Assembly: GCF_014694385.1 (NCBI RefSeq) | Contig: NZ_JAAOCA010000021.1 | Span: 1 to 64,000 of the forward strand | Length of the DNA stretch: 64,000 bases | Direction of reading: 5' to 3' | Source of the DNA: Pseudomonas typographi | Lineage (GTDB): Bacteria > Pseudomonadota > Gammaproteobacteria > Pseudomonadales > Pseudomonadaceae | Shown here: positions 41,441 to 52,491 of the stretch, piece by piece | Numbering within the stretch: position 1 is the stretch's first letter | How the letters are laid out: every line of letters begins with the position of its first letter | The notes under the pieces: generated by a model | The model's input: the letters and a program-made list of their open reading frames with translations, nothing else | What the model was told of the DNA's origin: nothing | The model's database searches: none | Position numbers and translations under genes: made by a program

Positions 41441-42079
41441 ATGGCCGGCAATTCTTATTTTCAGCACTCTGACATCCAGGCCGCTGGCGGCCTGGTCCCG
41501 ATGGTTGTCGAGCAATCGGCGCGTGGTGAGCGCGCCTATGATATCTACTCGCGCCTGCTCAAGGAGCGCGTGATCTTCCTGATTGGCCCGGTAGAGGATT
41601 ACATGGCCAATCTGGTAGCCGCACAATTGCTCTTCCTTGAGGCGGAAAACCCGGACAAGGACATCCATCTGTACATCAACTCCCCAGGTGGCTCCGTCAC
41701 GGCTGGGATGTCGATCTACGACACCATGCAATTCATCCGGCCCGATGTGTCGACTACCTGCATTGGCCAGGCTTGCAGCATGGGCGCGTTCCTGCTGGCC
41801 GGTGGCGCCAAGGGTAAGCGTTATTGCCTGCCTAACTCGCGGGTGATGATCCACCAGCCGCTGGGAGGCTTCCAGGGCCAGGCCTCGGACATCGAGATTC
41901 ACGCCAAGGAAATCCTCCACATTCGTGCACGCCTCAATGAGCTGCTGGCCTTCCACACCGGGCGCAGCCTCGAGGACATCGAGCGTGACACTAATCGTGA
42001 CAATTTCATGAGTGCTGCACAGGCAGCCGAATATGGCTTGGTGGACGCAGTGATCGACAAGCGGCAAATGCCCGCATAA
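41441..42079 (+). CDS. clpP: ATP-dependent Clp protease proteolytic subunit
   Basis: ClpP is the serine peptidase that forms the double-heptamer chamber for ClpX and ClpA. In this 212-residue product the triad is Ser113 (GQACSMGAF), His138 (MIHQPLGG) and Asp187 (DTNRDNFM). The start is the ATG at 41441, downstream of GGGAGCGA. A TTG-started longer frame is not needed. clpX follows after a hairpin, giving the conserved clpP-clpX pair. Confidence 0.96.
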   Translation: MAGNSYFQHSDIQAAGGLVPMVVEQSARGERAYDIYSRLLKERVIFLIGPVEDYMANLVAAQLLFLEAENPDKDIHLYINSPGGSVTAGMSIYDTMQFIRPDVSTTCIGQACSMGAFLLAGGAKGKRYCLPNSRVMIHQPLGGFQGQASDIEIHAKEILHIRARLNELLAFHTGRSLEDIERDTNRDNFMSAAQAAEYGLVDAVIDKRQMPA

Positions 42080-42118
42080 TCGGCGCAAACCTCCCCTGGC
42101 GGGCAGCCCCCGCCATTG

Positions 42119-42138
42119 GCGGGCTTGAAAAAGCCCGC
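42119..42138. other. Hairpin between clpP and clpX
   Basis: GCGGGCTT and AAGCCCGC pair exactly around a GAAA tetraloop. No T-tract follows. It may act as a processing or attenuation point that allows clpP to be made in excess of clpX. Confidence 0.55.
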
Positions 42139-42185
42139 ATTTGCCTTCATCTTGTGTTTCAAGCCTACCGGATTGGATCGATCGA

Positions 42186-43466
42186 ATGACTGACACCCGC
42201 AACGGCGAGGACAACGGCAAACTGCTCTATTGCTCCTTCTGTGGCAAAAGCCAGCATGAAGTGCGCAAGTTGATTGCCGGCCCCTCGGTCTTCATCTGCG
42301 ACGAGTGCGTCGACCTGTGCAACGACATCATCCGCGAGGAGGTGCAAGAAGCACAGGCCGAGAGCAGCGCGCACAAGCTGCCCTCGCCCAAAGAAATAAG
42401 CGGCATCCTGGACCAATACGTGATTGGCCAGCAGCGTGCCAAAAAGGTACTGGCAGTCGCGGTGTACAACCACTACAAGCGGCTGAACCAGCGTGACAAA
42501 AAAGGCGACGAAGTCGAGCTTGGCAAAAGCAACATCCTGCTGATCGGCCCTACCGGCTCCGGCAAGACGCTGCTCGCTGAAACCCTTGCGCGCCTGCTCA
42601 ATGTTCCCTTCACCATCGCCGACGCCACCACCCTCACCGAGGCGGGGTACGTGGGCGAAGACGTCGAGAACATCATCCAGAAGCTGCTGCAAAAGTGTGA
42701 TTACGACGTGGAAAAGGCCCAGATGGGCATCGTCTACATCGACGAGATCGATAAGATCTCGCGCAAATCCGACAACCCGTCCATCACCCGCGACGTATCT
42801 GGCGAGGGTGTGCAGCAGGCGTTGCTCAAGCTGATCGAGGGCACTGTGGCCTCGGTTCCGCCCCAGGGCGGGCGCAAGCATCCGCAGCAGGAATTCCTGC
42901 AGGTCGACACCCGTAACATCCTGTTCATTTGTGGCGGGGCGTTTTCGGGGTTGGAAAAGGTCATCCAGAACCGCTCCACCAAGGGTGGTATCGGGTTTGG
43001 CGCCGAGGTGCGCAGCAAGGAAGAGGGCAAAAAGGTCGGCGAATCGCTGCGCGAGGTTGAGCCGGACGATCTGGTCAAGTTTGGCCTGATCCCCGAGTTC
43101 GTCGGCCGCCTGCCGGTGTTGGCGACCCTCGACGAGCTCGACGAGGCGGCGCTGGTACAGATCCTTACCGAGCCTAAGAACGCACTGTCCAAGCAATATG
43201 CCAAGTTGTTCGACATGGAAGGGGTAGACCTGGAGTTTCGCAGTGACGCGCTCAAGTCAGTGGCCCGCAAGGCGCTGGAGCGTAAAACTGGCGCGCGAGG
43301 CTTGCGCTCGATTCTCGAAGGCGTATTGCTCGATACCATGTATGAAATTCCTTCGCAGAAGGACGTGAGCAAGGTGGTTATCGACGAAAGCGTTATTGAA
43401 GGTACCTCCAAGCCGTTGTTGATTTACGAGAGTGAGCCGCAGGCCAAGGCTGCACCGGATGCCTAA
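42186..43466 (+). CDS. clpX: ATP-dependent Clp protease ATP-binding subunit ClpX
   Basis: A 426-residue AAA+ unfoldase. The N-terminal C4 zinc finger (YCSFCGKSQHEV...FICDECVDLC) recognises substrates and adaptors. The Walker A is GPTGSGKTLLAET and Walker B IVYIDEIDKI. The LIPEFVGRLP pore and IGF-type ClpP-docking loop region follow. The ATG at 42186 gives the family length; the frame extends upstream into non-coding sequence. Confidence 0.96.
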   Translation: MTDTRNGEDNGKLLYCSFCGKSQHEVRKLIAGPSVFICDECVDLCNDIIREEVQEAQAESSAHKLPSPKEISGILDQYVIGQQRAKKVLAVAVYNHYKRLNQRDKKGDEVELGKSNILLIGPTGSGKTLLAETLARLLNVPFTIADATTLTEAGYVGEDVENIIQKLLQKCDYDVEKAQMGIVYIDEIDKISRKSDNPSITRDVSGEGVQQALLKLIEGTVASVPPQGGRKHPQQEFLQVDTRNILFICGGAFSGLEKVIQNRSTKGGIGFGAEVRSKEEGKKVGESLREVEPDDLVKFGLIPEFVGRLPVLATLDELDEAALVQILTEPKNALSKQYAKLFDMEGVDLEFRSDALKSVARKALERKTGARGLRSILEGVLLDTMYEIPSQKDVSKVVIDESVIEGTSKPLLIYESEPQAKAAPDA

Positions 43467-43502
43467 CGCGTCTGGGTGTGCCGTTGAGGCTGCGTAGCGA
43501 CG

Positions 43503-43526
43503 AAGGGGCCTGACGGCCCCTTTTTT
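43503..43526 (+). terminator. Rho-independent terminator after clpX
   Basis: AAGGGGCC and GGCCCCTT form a GC-rich stem around a TGAC loop, followed by T-rich sequence (through 43526). It separates clpX from lon. Confidence 0.85.
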
Positions 43527-43541
43527 GTTCCGACCACGGTG

Positions 43542-43570
43542 CTTGTTTTTTCATGGGGTTGGCCCCACAT
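43542..43570 (+). promoter_or_regulatory. Possible heat-shock (sigma-32) promoter of lon
   Basis: CTTGTTT (43542-43548), 14-base spacer, CCCCACAT (43563-43570) resembles the sigma-32 pattern CTTGAAA-N11/16-CCCCATNT, and lon is a known heat-shock gene. The -35 keeps only CTTG, so confidence is moderate. Confidence 0.45.
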
Positions 43571-43626
43571 AGGCCCCATGCATCATTTCCATCTGTATGC
43601 GGCTCAAGCCGCCAAGAGGCGAAACC

Positions 43627-46026
<2,400 letters not shown>

Positions 46027-46052
46027 GGCTTTACCCATGCGCGGGGGCTTTC

Positions 46053-46082
46053 TTGACAGAATTTTAGAGCCCTTGCTATAAA
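46053..46082 (+). promoter_or_regulatory. Predicted sigma-70 promoter of hupB
   Basis: A consensus TTGACA (46053-46058), 18-base spacer and TATAAA (46077-46082), about 95 bases before hupB, give a strong promoter as expected for an abundant nucleoid protein. Confidence 0.65.
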
Positions 46083-46177
46083 GCGGCTCATTCTGAAAAA
46101 ACGTAAGCCCGGCACTCGTTTCATTGCGTCGAATACATATTTAGAAATAACTCAATAGAGATATAAGGGGACTTAGA

Positions 46178-46486
46178 GTGAACAAGTCGGAACTGATCGA
46201 TGCCATCGCCGCATCCGCTGATATCCCGAAAGCCATCGCTGGCCGCGCGCTCGACGCCGTCATCGAATCCGTCACCGGTGCCCTCCAGAAGGGTGACTCC
46301 GTCGTGCTGGTGGGTTTCGGTACCTTCGCCGTGAAGGAGCGCGCCGCGCGCACTGGCCGTAATCCGCAAACCGGCAACCCACTCAACATCGAGGCCGCCA
46401 AAATCCCGGGCTTCAAGGCAGGTAAGAACCTGAAAGACGCGGTCAACGAGGTTTCGGGCAAGGCCAAGGCCGCCAAGCGTTCATAA
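46178..46486 (+). CDS. hupB: DNA-binding protein HU-beta with a C-terminal extension
   Basis: A 102-residue HU protein that bends DNA and organises the nucleoid. The core MNKSELIDAIAASADIPKAIAG and the beta-arm GRNPQTGNPLNIEAAKIPGFKAGKNLKDAVN match Pseudomonas HupB, which usually ends there at about 90 residues. This one continues with EVSGKAKAAKRS, a short basic tail that could add DNA contacts. The start is a GTG at 46178. It lies between lon and ppiD with its own promoter and terminator. Confidence 0.93.
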   Translation: MNKSELIDAIAASADIPKAIAGRALDAVIESVTGALQKGDSVVLVGFGTFAVKERAARTGRNPQTGNPLNIEAAKIPGFKAGKNLKDAVNEVSGKAKAAKRS

Positions 46487-46553
46487 CTTAGCGGGTGGGC
46501 CGTGCCCACCGCATGGGTAGTTCCGAAGCACTCGCTGCGCGAGTTACGAGAAG

Positions 46554-46580
46554 GCGCATCCCAATGGGTGCGCTTTTTTT
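46554..46580 (+). terminator. Rho-independent terminator of hupB
   Basis: GCGCATCC (46554-46561) and GGGTGCGC (46566-46573) form an 8-pair stem with one G:T wobble around CAAT, followed by seven T at 46574-46580. Confidence 0.8.
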
Positions 46581-46631
46581 ATATCCAGGTGTGGGCGAAG
46601 GCAAAGATGTGCCGTCGTTTCTGGGGGAAGC

Positions 46632-48503
46632 ATGCTGCAAAACATCAGGGACAATTCACAGGGGTGGATTGCCAAGACCATCATCGGCCTCATCGTCGTA
46701 CTGATGGCGCTGACTGGCTTCGATGCTATTTTTCGAGCCACCAGCCATAGCCAGGACGCTGCCAAGGTCAATGGCGACGAGATTAGCCAGGCGGACCTCA
46801 GCCAAGCGGTCGAAATGCAACGGCGCCAACTGATGCAACAGTTGGGCAAGGATTTCGACCCTTCGCTGCTCGATGACAAACGGCTGCGCGAAGCGGCGCT
46901 CAAGGGGTTGATCGAGCGTAAGCTGCTGCTGCAAGGGGCCGTTGATGCCAAGTTCTCGTTCTCTGAAGCGGCGCTGGACCAAGTGATCCTGCAAACACCG
47001 GAATTCCAGGTAGACGGCAAGTTCGATGCCGACCGCTTCGACCAGGTGATTCGCCAAATGGGCTTTAGCCGGTTGCAGTTCCGCCAGATGCTGACCGATG
47101 AAATGCTGATCGCCCAATTACGCGCGGGCTTGGCGGGCAGCAGCTTCGTAACCGACGCCGACATGCTGGCGTTCGCCCGCCTCGACAAGCAAACCCGCGA
47201 CTTCGCCAGCCTCAGCTACAAGGCCGACGCGGCTGCGCAAAAGGTCAGCGACGACGAGGTCAAGGCCTACTACGACGAACACGCCAAGGAGTTCATGAGC
47301 CCCGACCAAGTCGTGATCGATTACGTGGAGCTTAAAAAGTCCGCCTTCTTCGACCAGGTCAAGGTCAGCGACGAGGACCTGCAGGCCCAGTACCAGAAGG
47401 AAATCGCCAACCTGGCCGAGCAGCGCCGTGCCGCGCACATCCTCATCGAAGTCAACGACAAAGTGAGCGACGCCGAGGCCAAGGGCAAGATCGAGGCGAT
47501 TGCCCAGCGTTTGGCAAAGGGTGAGGATTTCGCCACCGTGGCCAAGCAAACCTCGCAAGACCCTGGTTCTGCCGACAACGGTGGTGACCTCGGCTACTCC
47601 GGCAAGGGTGTTTACGACCCCGCATTCGAACAGGCGCTGTACGGTTTGAAACAAGGCGAGGTGTCGCAGCCGGTGCGTACCCCATACGGCTGGCACCTGA
47701 TCAAGCTGCTGGGCGTGCAGGCCCCGCAAGTGCCCAGCCTGGCGAGCCTGAAAGACAAGATCAGCCGCGAGCTGAAGAGCCAGCAGGTCGAGCAGTTGTA
47801 CGTCGATGCTGCCAAAAAGCTCGAAGATTCCGCGTTCGAAGCCTCCGACCTGTCCCAGCCCGCCCAGGAACTGGGCCTGAAGGTGCAGACCTCTCAGCCA
47901 TTCGGCCGCGAGGGCGGCAGCGAGGGTGTGACCGCCAACCGCCAAGTGGTACAGGCCGCATTCAGCACCGAGGTACTGGACGAAGGTGCCAACAGCAACG
48001 CCATCGAGCTAGACCCGGAAACCACCGTCGTGGTGCGGGCGAAGGAACATCGCAAACCTGCCCAGCTTTCGCTGGAAGCCGTGAGCGAGCCGATTCGCAA
48101 GGAACTGGCCCGTGAAAAGGCCGCCGATGCTGCCAAGGCCAAGGGCGAAGCCCTGATCGCTGGCCTGCGTGACGGCAAAGTTGCCCTGGCCACGAGCCAA
48201 GACGGCCAGGCCTGGAAGGTGAGCGAGGCAGCCACCCGCAACCAGGACGGTGTCGACCCCAAGGTGTTGCAGCAGGTGTTCCGGATGCCGAAGCCCGCGA
48301 ACGGCAAGCCAACCTTCGCCGGCATCACCCTGAGCGACGGCAGCTACACGGTAATCCGCCTTAACGGGGTGAACGAAGGGCCGGAGCCTACCGATGAGGA
48401 GAAGAACCAGTACCGCCAGTTCCTCGCTTCACGCAAAGGCCAGCAGGATTTCGCGAGCTATCGCCAACTGTTGGAAAGCAAGGCCAAGATAGAGCGGTAT
48501 TAA
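46632..48503 (+). CDS. ppiD: Peptidyl-prolyl cis-trans isomerase D, periplasmic chaperone
   Basis: A 623-residue inner-membrane-anchored chaperone facing the periplasm. An N-terminal helix (TIIGLIVVLMALTGFDAIF, about 16-35) is followed by a SurA-like N-domain and one parvulin domain (about 255-365; RRAAHILIEVND, GADFATVAKQTSQDPGSADNGGDLGYSGKG-type region, VRTPYGWHLIKLLG). A C-terminal helical domain follows. It assists folding of newly exported proteins near SecYEG. It follows hupB in the conserved order and ends 15 bases before a terminator. Confidence 0.94.
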   Translation: MLQNIRDNSQGWIAKTIIGLIVVLMALTGFDAIFRATSHSQDAAKVNGDEISQADLSQAVEMQRRQLMQQLGKDFDPSLLDDKRLREAALKGLIERKLLLQGAVDAKFSFSEAALDQVILQTPEFQVDGKFDADRFDQVIRQMGFSRLQFRQMLTDEMLIAQLRAGLAGSSFVTDADMLAFARLDKQTRDFASLSYKADAAAQKVSDDEVKAYYDEHAKEFMSPDQVVIDYVELKKSAFFDQVKVSDEDLQAQYQKEIANLAEQRRAAHILIEVNDKVSDAEAKGKIEAIAQRLAKGEDFATVAKQTSQDPGSADNGGDLGYSGKGVYDPAFEQALYGLKQGEVSQPVRTPYGWHLIKLLGVQAPQVPSLASLKDKISRELKSQQVEQLYVDAAKKLEDSAFEASDLSQPAQELGLKVQTSQPFGREGGSEGVTANRQVVQAAFSTEVLDEGANSNAIELDPETTVVVRAKEHRKPAQLSLEAVSEPIRKELAREKAADAAKAKGEALIAGLRDGKVALATSQDGQAWKVSEAATRNQDGVDPKVLQQVFRMPKPANGKPTFAGITLSDGSYTVIRLNGVNEGPEPTDEEKNQYRQFLASRKGQQDFASYRQLLESKAKIERY

Positions 48504-48517
48504 TCTGGCAGTGCATG

Positions 48518-48545
48518 AAGAAAGGCCGCGAAAGCGGCCTTTCTT
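48518..48545 (+). terminator. Rho-independent terminator after ppiD
   Basis: Perfect 12-base arms AAGAAAGGCCGC and GCGGCCTTTCTT close a GAAA tetraloop, and further T-rich sequence follows. Confidence 0.85.
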
Positions 48546-48590
48546 CTTTATACGACCTAAAGGCGGTAAACCTACCGGTTTAGTGGGCGT

Positions 48591-48848
48591 TTACCCGACG
48601 CTCCAACGGGGTTCCCCTTCTATCAGCGTGCCCCCATGGCTGGTTTTGTCGCCCAGCCGGGCTGCGGGCTGGCCCTCGATCAGCGTGTGTTCAGCGCCTG
48701 TCTCGATCAGCGCGCCGCAACTGGTTCGATCCCCCACGCGGGCGATAGCACGGCCGCCCACGGCGGCGCTGCACGCACCTGTTTCAACGGTGCCATTACC
48801 ATGAATGGGGCACGCGTGCAGGTGACCAACCAGTACGATGGGTTTCAT
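48591..48848 (-). CDS. PAAR-domain protein (type VI secretion spike tip)
   Basis: An 85-residue stand-alone PAAR protein. GHLHACPIHGNGTVETG, then ARVGDRTSCGALIETG and ARLGDKTSHGGTLIEGEP, form the repeated beta-cone with its Cys/His zinc site. Such proteins cap the VgrG spike of type VI secretion systems and can carry effectors. There is no C-terminal toxin domain. I chose the ATG at 48848 (GAGGA six bases upstream) rather than the longer frame to 49013, which overlaps the kinase gene. No VgrG or other T6SS gene is in the window, only the truncated kinase 31 bases upstream. Confidence 0.9.
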   Translation of the reverse strand: MKPIVLVGHLHACPIHGNGTVETGACSAAVGGRAIARVGDRTSCGALIETGAEHTLIEGQPAARLGDKTSHGGTLIEGEPRWSVG

Positions 48849-48879
48849 GCGGTAATCCTCTAGGTGGTGTATATCGAAT

Positions 48880-49440
48880 TCACGATGTGAAAGCATTACT
48901 CGCCTTCTGCCAGGGCCATAGGCGCGATGCCGGGCGGCGGAAGGCATCGAGTAGTTCAGCACAACTGCCCCGCCGGTCGGGCTCATCGAAGGCCAGGGCG
49001 GTGCGTAACGCATGCCAGCAATGGCGAGGCATGTCAGTGGGGCGCTGTAGGCGCTTTTCCAGTTGCTGCTCCCGAGCTTGCAGGGAACCGAGCCGGGAAA
49101 ATGGATGTTGGCCGTTGGCCAATTCCACTAGCACGCAGGCTAGGCCAAATACATCCGCAGTGGCCGACAGCGGCGCGCCTTCAAGTATTTCTGGGGCGGC
49201 ATAGCAAGGTGTCCATGCGGCGATTCGGCTGCGGCATAACCGGGGAAGGCCAGGTAGCAGCCCTTCCATGGGCCGCCCCAGGCCAAAGTCGAACAGGCGT
49301 AAGCCGCCCTCGGCGAACATGATATTGCTTGGCTTCAGGTCACCGTGCAGCACCCCTTGCTCGTGGCAATGGCAAAGCGCTTCGAGCAAGGGGATAGCAA
49401 TGCGTTGCAGCTCACCCCAAGCTAGACCATAGCGTGGAAT
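48880..49440 (-). pseudogene. Serine/threonine protein kinase lacking its N-lobe
   Basis: The readable part holds the C-lobe of a Hanks-type kinase: an alpha-E helix, HGDLKPSN (catalytic loop, with Gly instead of the usual Arg), LFDFGLGR (DFG), CYAAPEIL (APE) and later helices. The glycine loop and ATP-anchoring Lys of the N-lobe are missing. The frame extends leftward only by reading through the gcd terminator and into the end of gcd (up to 49515), so the 5-prime end has been lost by deletion. Kinases like this accompany T6SS clusters (PpkA/Stk1 type), and a PAAR gene follows. I call it a remnant; a short product cannot be excluded. Confidence 0.78.
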
Positions 49441-49451
49441 GGCAGGCGAAA

Positions 49452-49478
49452 ACAAAAACGGCGCCCCAAAGGGCGCCG
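49452..49478 (-). terminator. Terminator of the glucose dehydrogenase gene
   Basis: CGGCGCCC and GGGCGCCG pair over eight positions around a four-base loop, and on the minus strand a T-rich tract (GTTTTTGTTTT) follows. The truncated kinase begins just beyond it. Confidence 0.85.
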
Positions 49479-49498
49479 CTCTCACTTCACACCAACGA

Positions 49499-51910
49499 TC
49501 ATTCCGGCAAAGCAAACGCCATCACATAATCGCCTTGCTTGGTGCCCAGCGAGCCATGGCCACCGGCAACCACGAGCACGTACTGGCGCCCGTCCTTACC
49601 GGTATAGGTCATGGGTGTGGTCTGTGCCCCGGCCGGCAAACGGCCTTCCCACAGTTGCTTACCGTTGCTGATGTCATAGGCACGCAGGTACTGGTCCAGG
49701 GTGCCGCTTAAGAACCCTACACCGCCGGCGGTCACGAAGGTGCCACCCAGGCTGGGTACGCCCATCGGCAAGGGCATGGGTACCGGCGAGCTGTCGCGCA
49801 CGGTGCCGTTTTTGTGTTTCCAGATCACTTTGTGGGTGCCCAGGTCCACGGCGGCGACGTAGCCCCAAGCCGGGGCTTGGCAGGGCAGGCCGACCTTCGA
49901 CAAGAACGGTTCGAGGATCACGCCGTAAGGTGCGCCTTTGTTAGGTTGCACGCCTTCGGTTTCGCTTTTGCGGGTGGGGCCGCCTTCAACGGCTTCACGC
50001 GGCACCAGCTTAGACTTGAACGCCATGTAGTCGGGGTTGACGAAGGCCACTTGGCGTACCGGGTCCACCGAGATGCCGCCCCAGTCGAACACACCGAAGT
50101 TGCCGGGGTACACGATCGAGCCTTGCAGCGACGGCGGGGTGTAGATGCCGTCGTAGCGCAGCGAGCGGAAGTCGATGCGGCACAGCATTTGGTCGAACGG
50201 GGTCACGCCCCACATGTCCTTCTCACGAAGGGTTGCCGGCATGAAGTTCAGTTCCGACATGGGTTGGGTCGGTGAGGTGTGGTCACCTTCGACCGCGCCT
50301 TGCGGTACCGGGGTTTCATTGATCGGCACAATCGGCTGGCCGGTGCTGCGGTCCAGCACGTAGATGCTGCCCTGCTTGGTCGAGGCCATCAGCGCCGGCT
50401 TGATGCCGTCGGCGGTCTTGATGTCGACCAGGCTGGGCTGGCCGCCTACGTCCATGTCCCACAGGTCGTGGTGGGTGAATTGGTAGGTCCAACGCACTTG
50501 GCCGCTGGCGATGTCCAGGGCGGTCACGCCGGCGCTGTACTTCTCGGCCTCTGGCGTGCGGTTGCCGCCCCACTGGTCAGGCATCTGGTTGCCCATGGGC
50601 AAGTAGAGCATGCCGGCTTTTTCGTCCACGGCCATCAGCGACCACATGTTCGGCGAGTTGCGCGTGTAATGCTCGCCCGGGCCGATAGGGGTGGTTTTCT
50701 CCGGGTTGCCGCTGTCCCAGTTCCATACCAGGTGGCCGTCGTGCACGTCGAACGCGCGGATTACGCCGGAGGGCTCGTCGGTGGAGACGTTGTCGGTCAC
50801 GTGGCCGCCAATGATCACCAGGTCTTTGGTGACCGCCGGCGGAGAAGTGGAATAGTAACCGCCGGCGGCGAAGGTGCCGATGTTGGCGGAAAGGTCGATA
50901 GAGCCTTTGTTGCCAAAACCTTCGCACTCTTTGCCGGTGTCGGCGTCCAGCGCGATCAGGCGGGTATCGGCGGTGGGCACAAACAGGCGTTTCGGGCAAC
51001 TGCTGCTGGCGGGGCTGGCCGGGGCCGCTGCGCCGTTATCGTTGGCCGCTTGGGCGTAGGCGGCATCGTCGTGGTAGCTCACGCCACGGCAGGTCATGTG
51101 CGCCCAACCACGGAAGTTCTCGGCACCCTGGGTGCTGATCTTCGGATCGAAGCGCCAGATTTCCTTGCCGGTGTCGGGGTCGAGGGCAATCACCTGGCTG
51201 TGCGGGGTGCACACGTAGAGCATGCCGTTGACTTTGAGCGGGGTGTTTTCCGCGGTGGTTTCGCCGGGGTCGTTCGCGCCGGGGATGTCGCCAGTGCGGT
51301 ACTGCCAAGCGGGCTTGAGCTGGCTGACGTTGCTGGTGTTGATCTGGTTCAGCGGCGAGTAACGGTCACCGAAGGCGGTGCGGCCGTAAGACTGCCAGTC
51401 GCCATCAGGCTGGGCGGGGGCGGTACTGGCGGTGCCGGCACTCTGGCGGTCGAGCTGGCCGGTGATTTCACCCGGGTTGGTGAACTGGCTGGCGACGGCG
51501 GTGGCACCGGCGAGGATTACCGCAACGCCAAGGGTACCGGTGCCCAATGCGTAGGGCTGGCCCAAGGTGAGCGGCTTGCGAAACCATGGCAGCCACAGCA
51601 CGATGCCGAGGGCGAACCACAGCGCCAGGCGCGGTACCAGTTCCCACCAGCTCAGGCCCACTTCCCACAGCGCCCACACGGTGCTGGCGAACAGCACCAG
51701 GGCATACAGCGGCAGTGCGGAACGTTTGCCGGCGATGAGCAAAATGCCGGTAACCAGGATGCCGAGGCCGGCGATAAGGTAGTAGAGCGAGCCGCTCGCC
51801 TTGGCCAGTACAACGCCGCCAACCACGAGAGCCAGGCCCATCAGCACAAAGAGCAGGCCGAGCAAGCTCGGCAGTATGCGCTTTGAGCCCCAGGCACTTT
51901 CAGTGCTCAT
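49499..51910 (-). CDS. gcd: Membrane-bound PQQ-dependent glucose dehydrogenase
   Basis: This 803-residue quinoprotein oxidises glucose to gluconolactone in the periplasm and passes electrons to ubiquinone. Five membrane helices fill the first ~145 residues. A large eight-bladed PQQ propeller follows, with tryptophan-docking-type segments such as LKPAWQYRTGD, LFVPTADTRLIALDADTGKEC and RWTYQFTHHDLWDMDVGGQPSL. The length equals other Pseudomonas Gcd. GGAGAAA precedes the ATG. It fits with the sugar-acid genes at the right end of the window. Confidence 0.95.
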   Translation of the reverse strand: MSTESAWGSKRILPSLLGLLFVLMGLALVVGGVVLAKASGSLYYLIAGLGILVTGILLIAGKRSALPLYALVLFASTVWALWEVGLSWWELVPRLALWFALGIVLWLPWFRKPLTLGQPYALGTGTLGVAVILAGATAVASQFTNPGEITGQLDRQSAGTASTAPAQPDGDWQSYGRTAFGDRYSPLNQINTSNVSQLKPAWQYRTGDIPGANDPGETTAENTPLKVNGMLYVCTPHSQVIALDPDTGKEIWRFDPKISTQGAENFRGWAHMTCRGVSYHDDAAYAQAANDNGAAAPASPASSSCPKRLFVPTADTRLIALDADTGKECEGFGNKGSIDLSANIGTFAAGGYYSTSPPAVTKDLVIIGGHVTDNVSTDEPSGVIRAFDVHDGHLVWNWDSGNPEKTTPIGPGEHYTRNSPNMWSLMAVDEKAGMLYLPMGNQMPDQWGGNRTPEAEKYSAGVTALDIASGQVRWTYQFTHHDLWDMDVGGQPSLVDIKTADGIKPALMASTKQGSIYVLDRSTGQPIVPINETPVPQGAVEGDHTSPTQPMSELNFMPATLREKDMWGVTPFDQMLCRIDFRSLRYDGIYTPPSLQGSIVYPGNFGVFDWGGISVDPVRQVAFVNPDYMAFKSKLVPREAVEGGPTRKSETEGVQPNKGAPYGVILEPFLSKVGLPCQAPAWGYVAAVDLGTHKVIWKHKNGTVRDSSPVPMPLPMGVPSLGGTFVTAGGVGFLSGTLDQYLRAYDISNGKQLWEGRLPAGAQTTPMTYTGKDGRQYVLVVAGGHGSLGTKQGDYVMAFALPE

Positions 51911-52491
51911 AAGGGTTTCTCCATTCTAATGATGATGTCGTGAGGGTAGTTCAGAAAAGTCTTACAACCAATTGCTGAGGTTGCTAACAGAACGAATAGT
52001 TCGTCGAGGAATACAACTGGCTACTCAGGTATCGTGCTGAAGTGTTTCAGCCCGAAGTGGCGGGGAGGATATAGCGGCCCGGCCAGCAGGCCAAGGCTTT
52101 GAAGAGGAAGGGTATTTCTCTAAAGGCGCAATAATGGAACGCCTCGCGGCAGCGGAGCCCATCCACAACCCCGCGGCCACGCGGGCATGCAGCGCGCGGT
52201 TGAATCGAAGCGCGCGCCTGGCTTTGAGCCGCCACCGCGCCCCGGCGTTGGGGCGATGGCACGTAGGAAAAATCTGGCAAAAAGCCCCCACGCAGTGCCC
52301 AGCCGTTTTGAATACTTCGCCGGGGTTTCGCCCTCGATGAAGGCGCATTTTGCCGATGCCGAAGCAGCAACCCAAGAGGGGAGCAGGGTCACGGCGTTAC
52401 CGCTTGCGGTTTCGTTTTCCGGGGGTGGGTGTGTATTTTGCTCGGCAAGCGGTACGCTGCGGCCTTTATGGGTGAAGAGGCAAGGGGCGGT
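51911..52491. other. Intergenic region between gcd and a membrane-protein gene
   Basis: I see no convincing gene in these 581 bases. The gcd promoter should lie near the left end. A small palindrome (ACGAA-TAG-TTCGT) occurs near 51990-52010, and the sequence from about 52130 to 52380 is GC-rich with open frames on both strands but no family-like composition. Confidence 0.45.

Noticed and set aside
48849..49013. Longer N-terminus for the PAAR gene
   Set aside because: It overlaps the kinase frame and adds no PAAR-like sequence; the ATG at 48848 has a good ribosome site.
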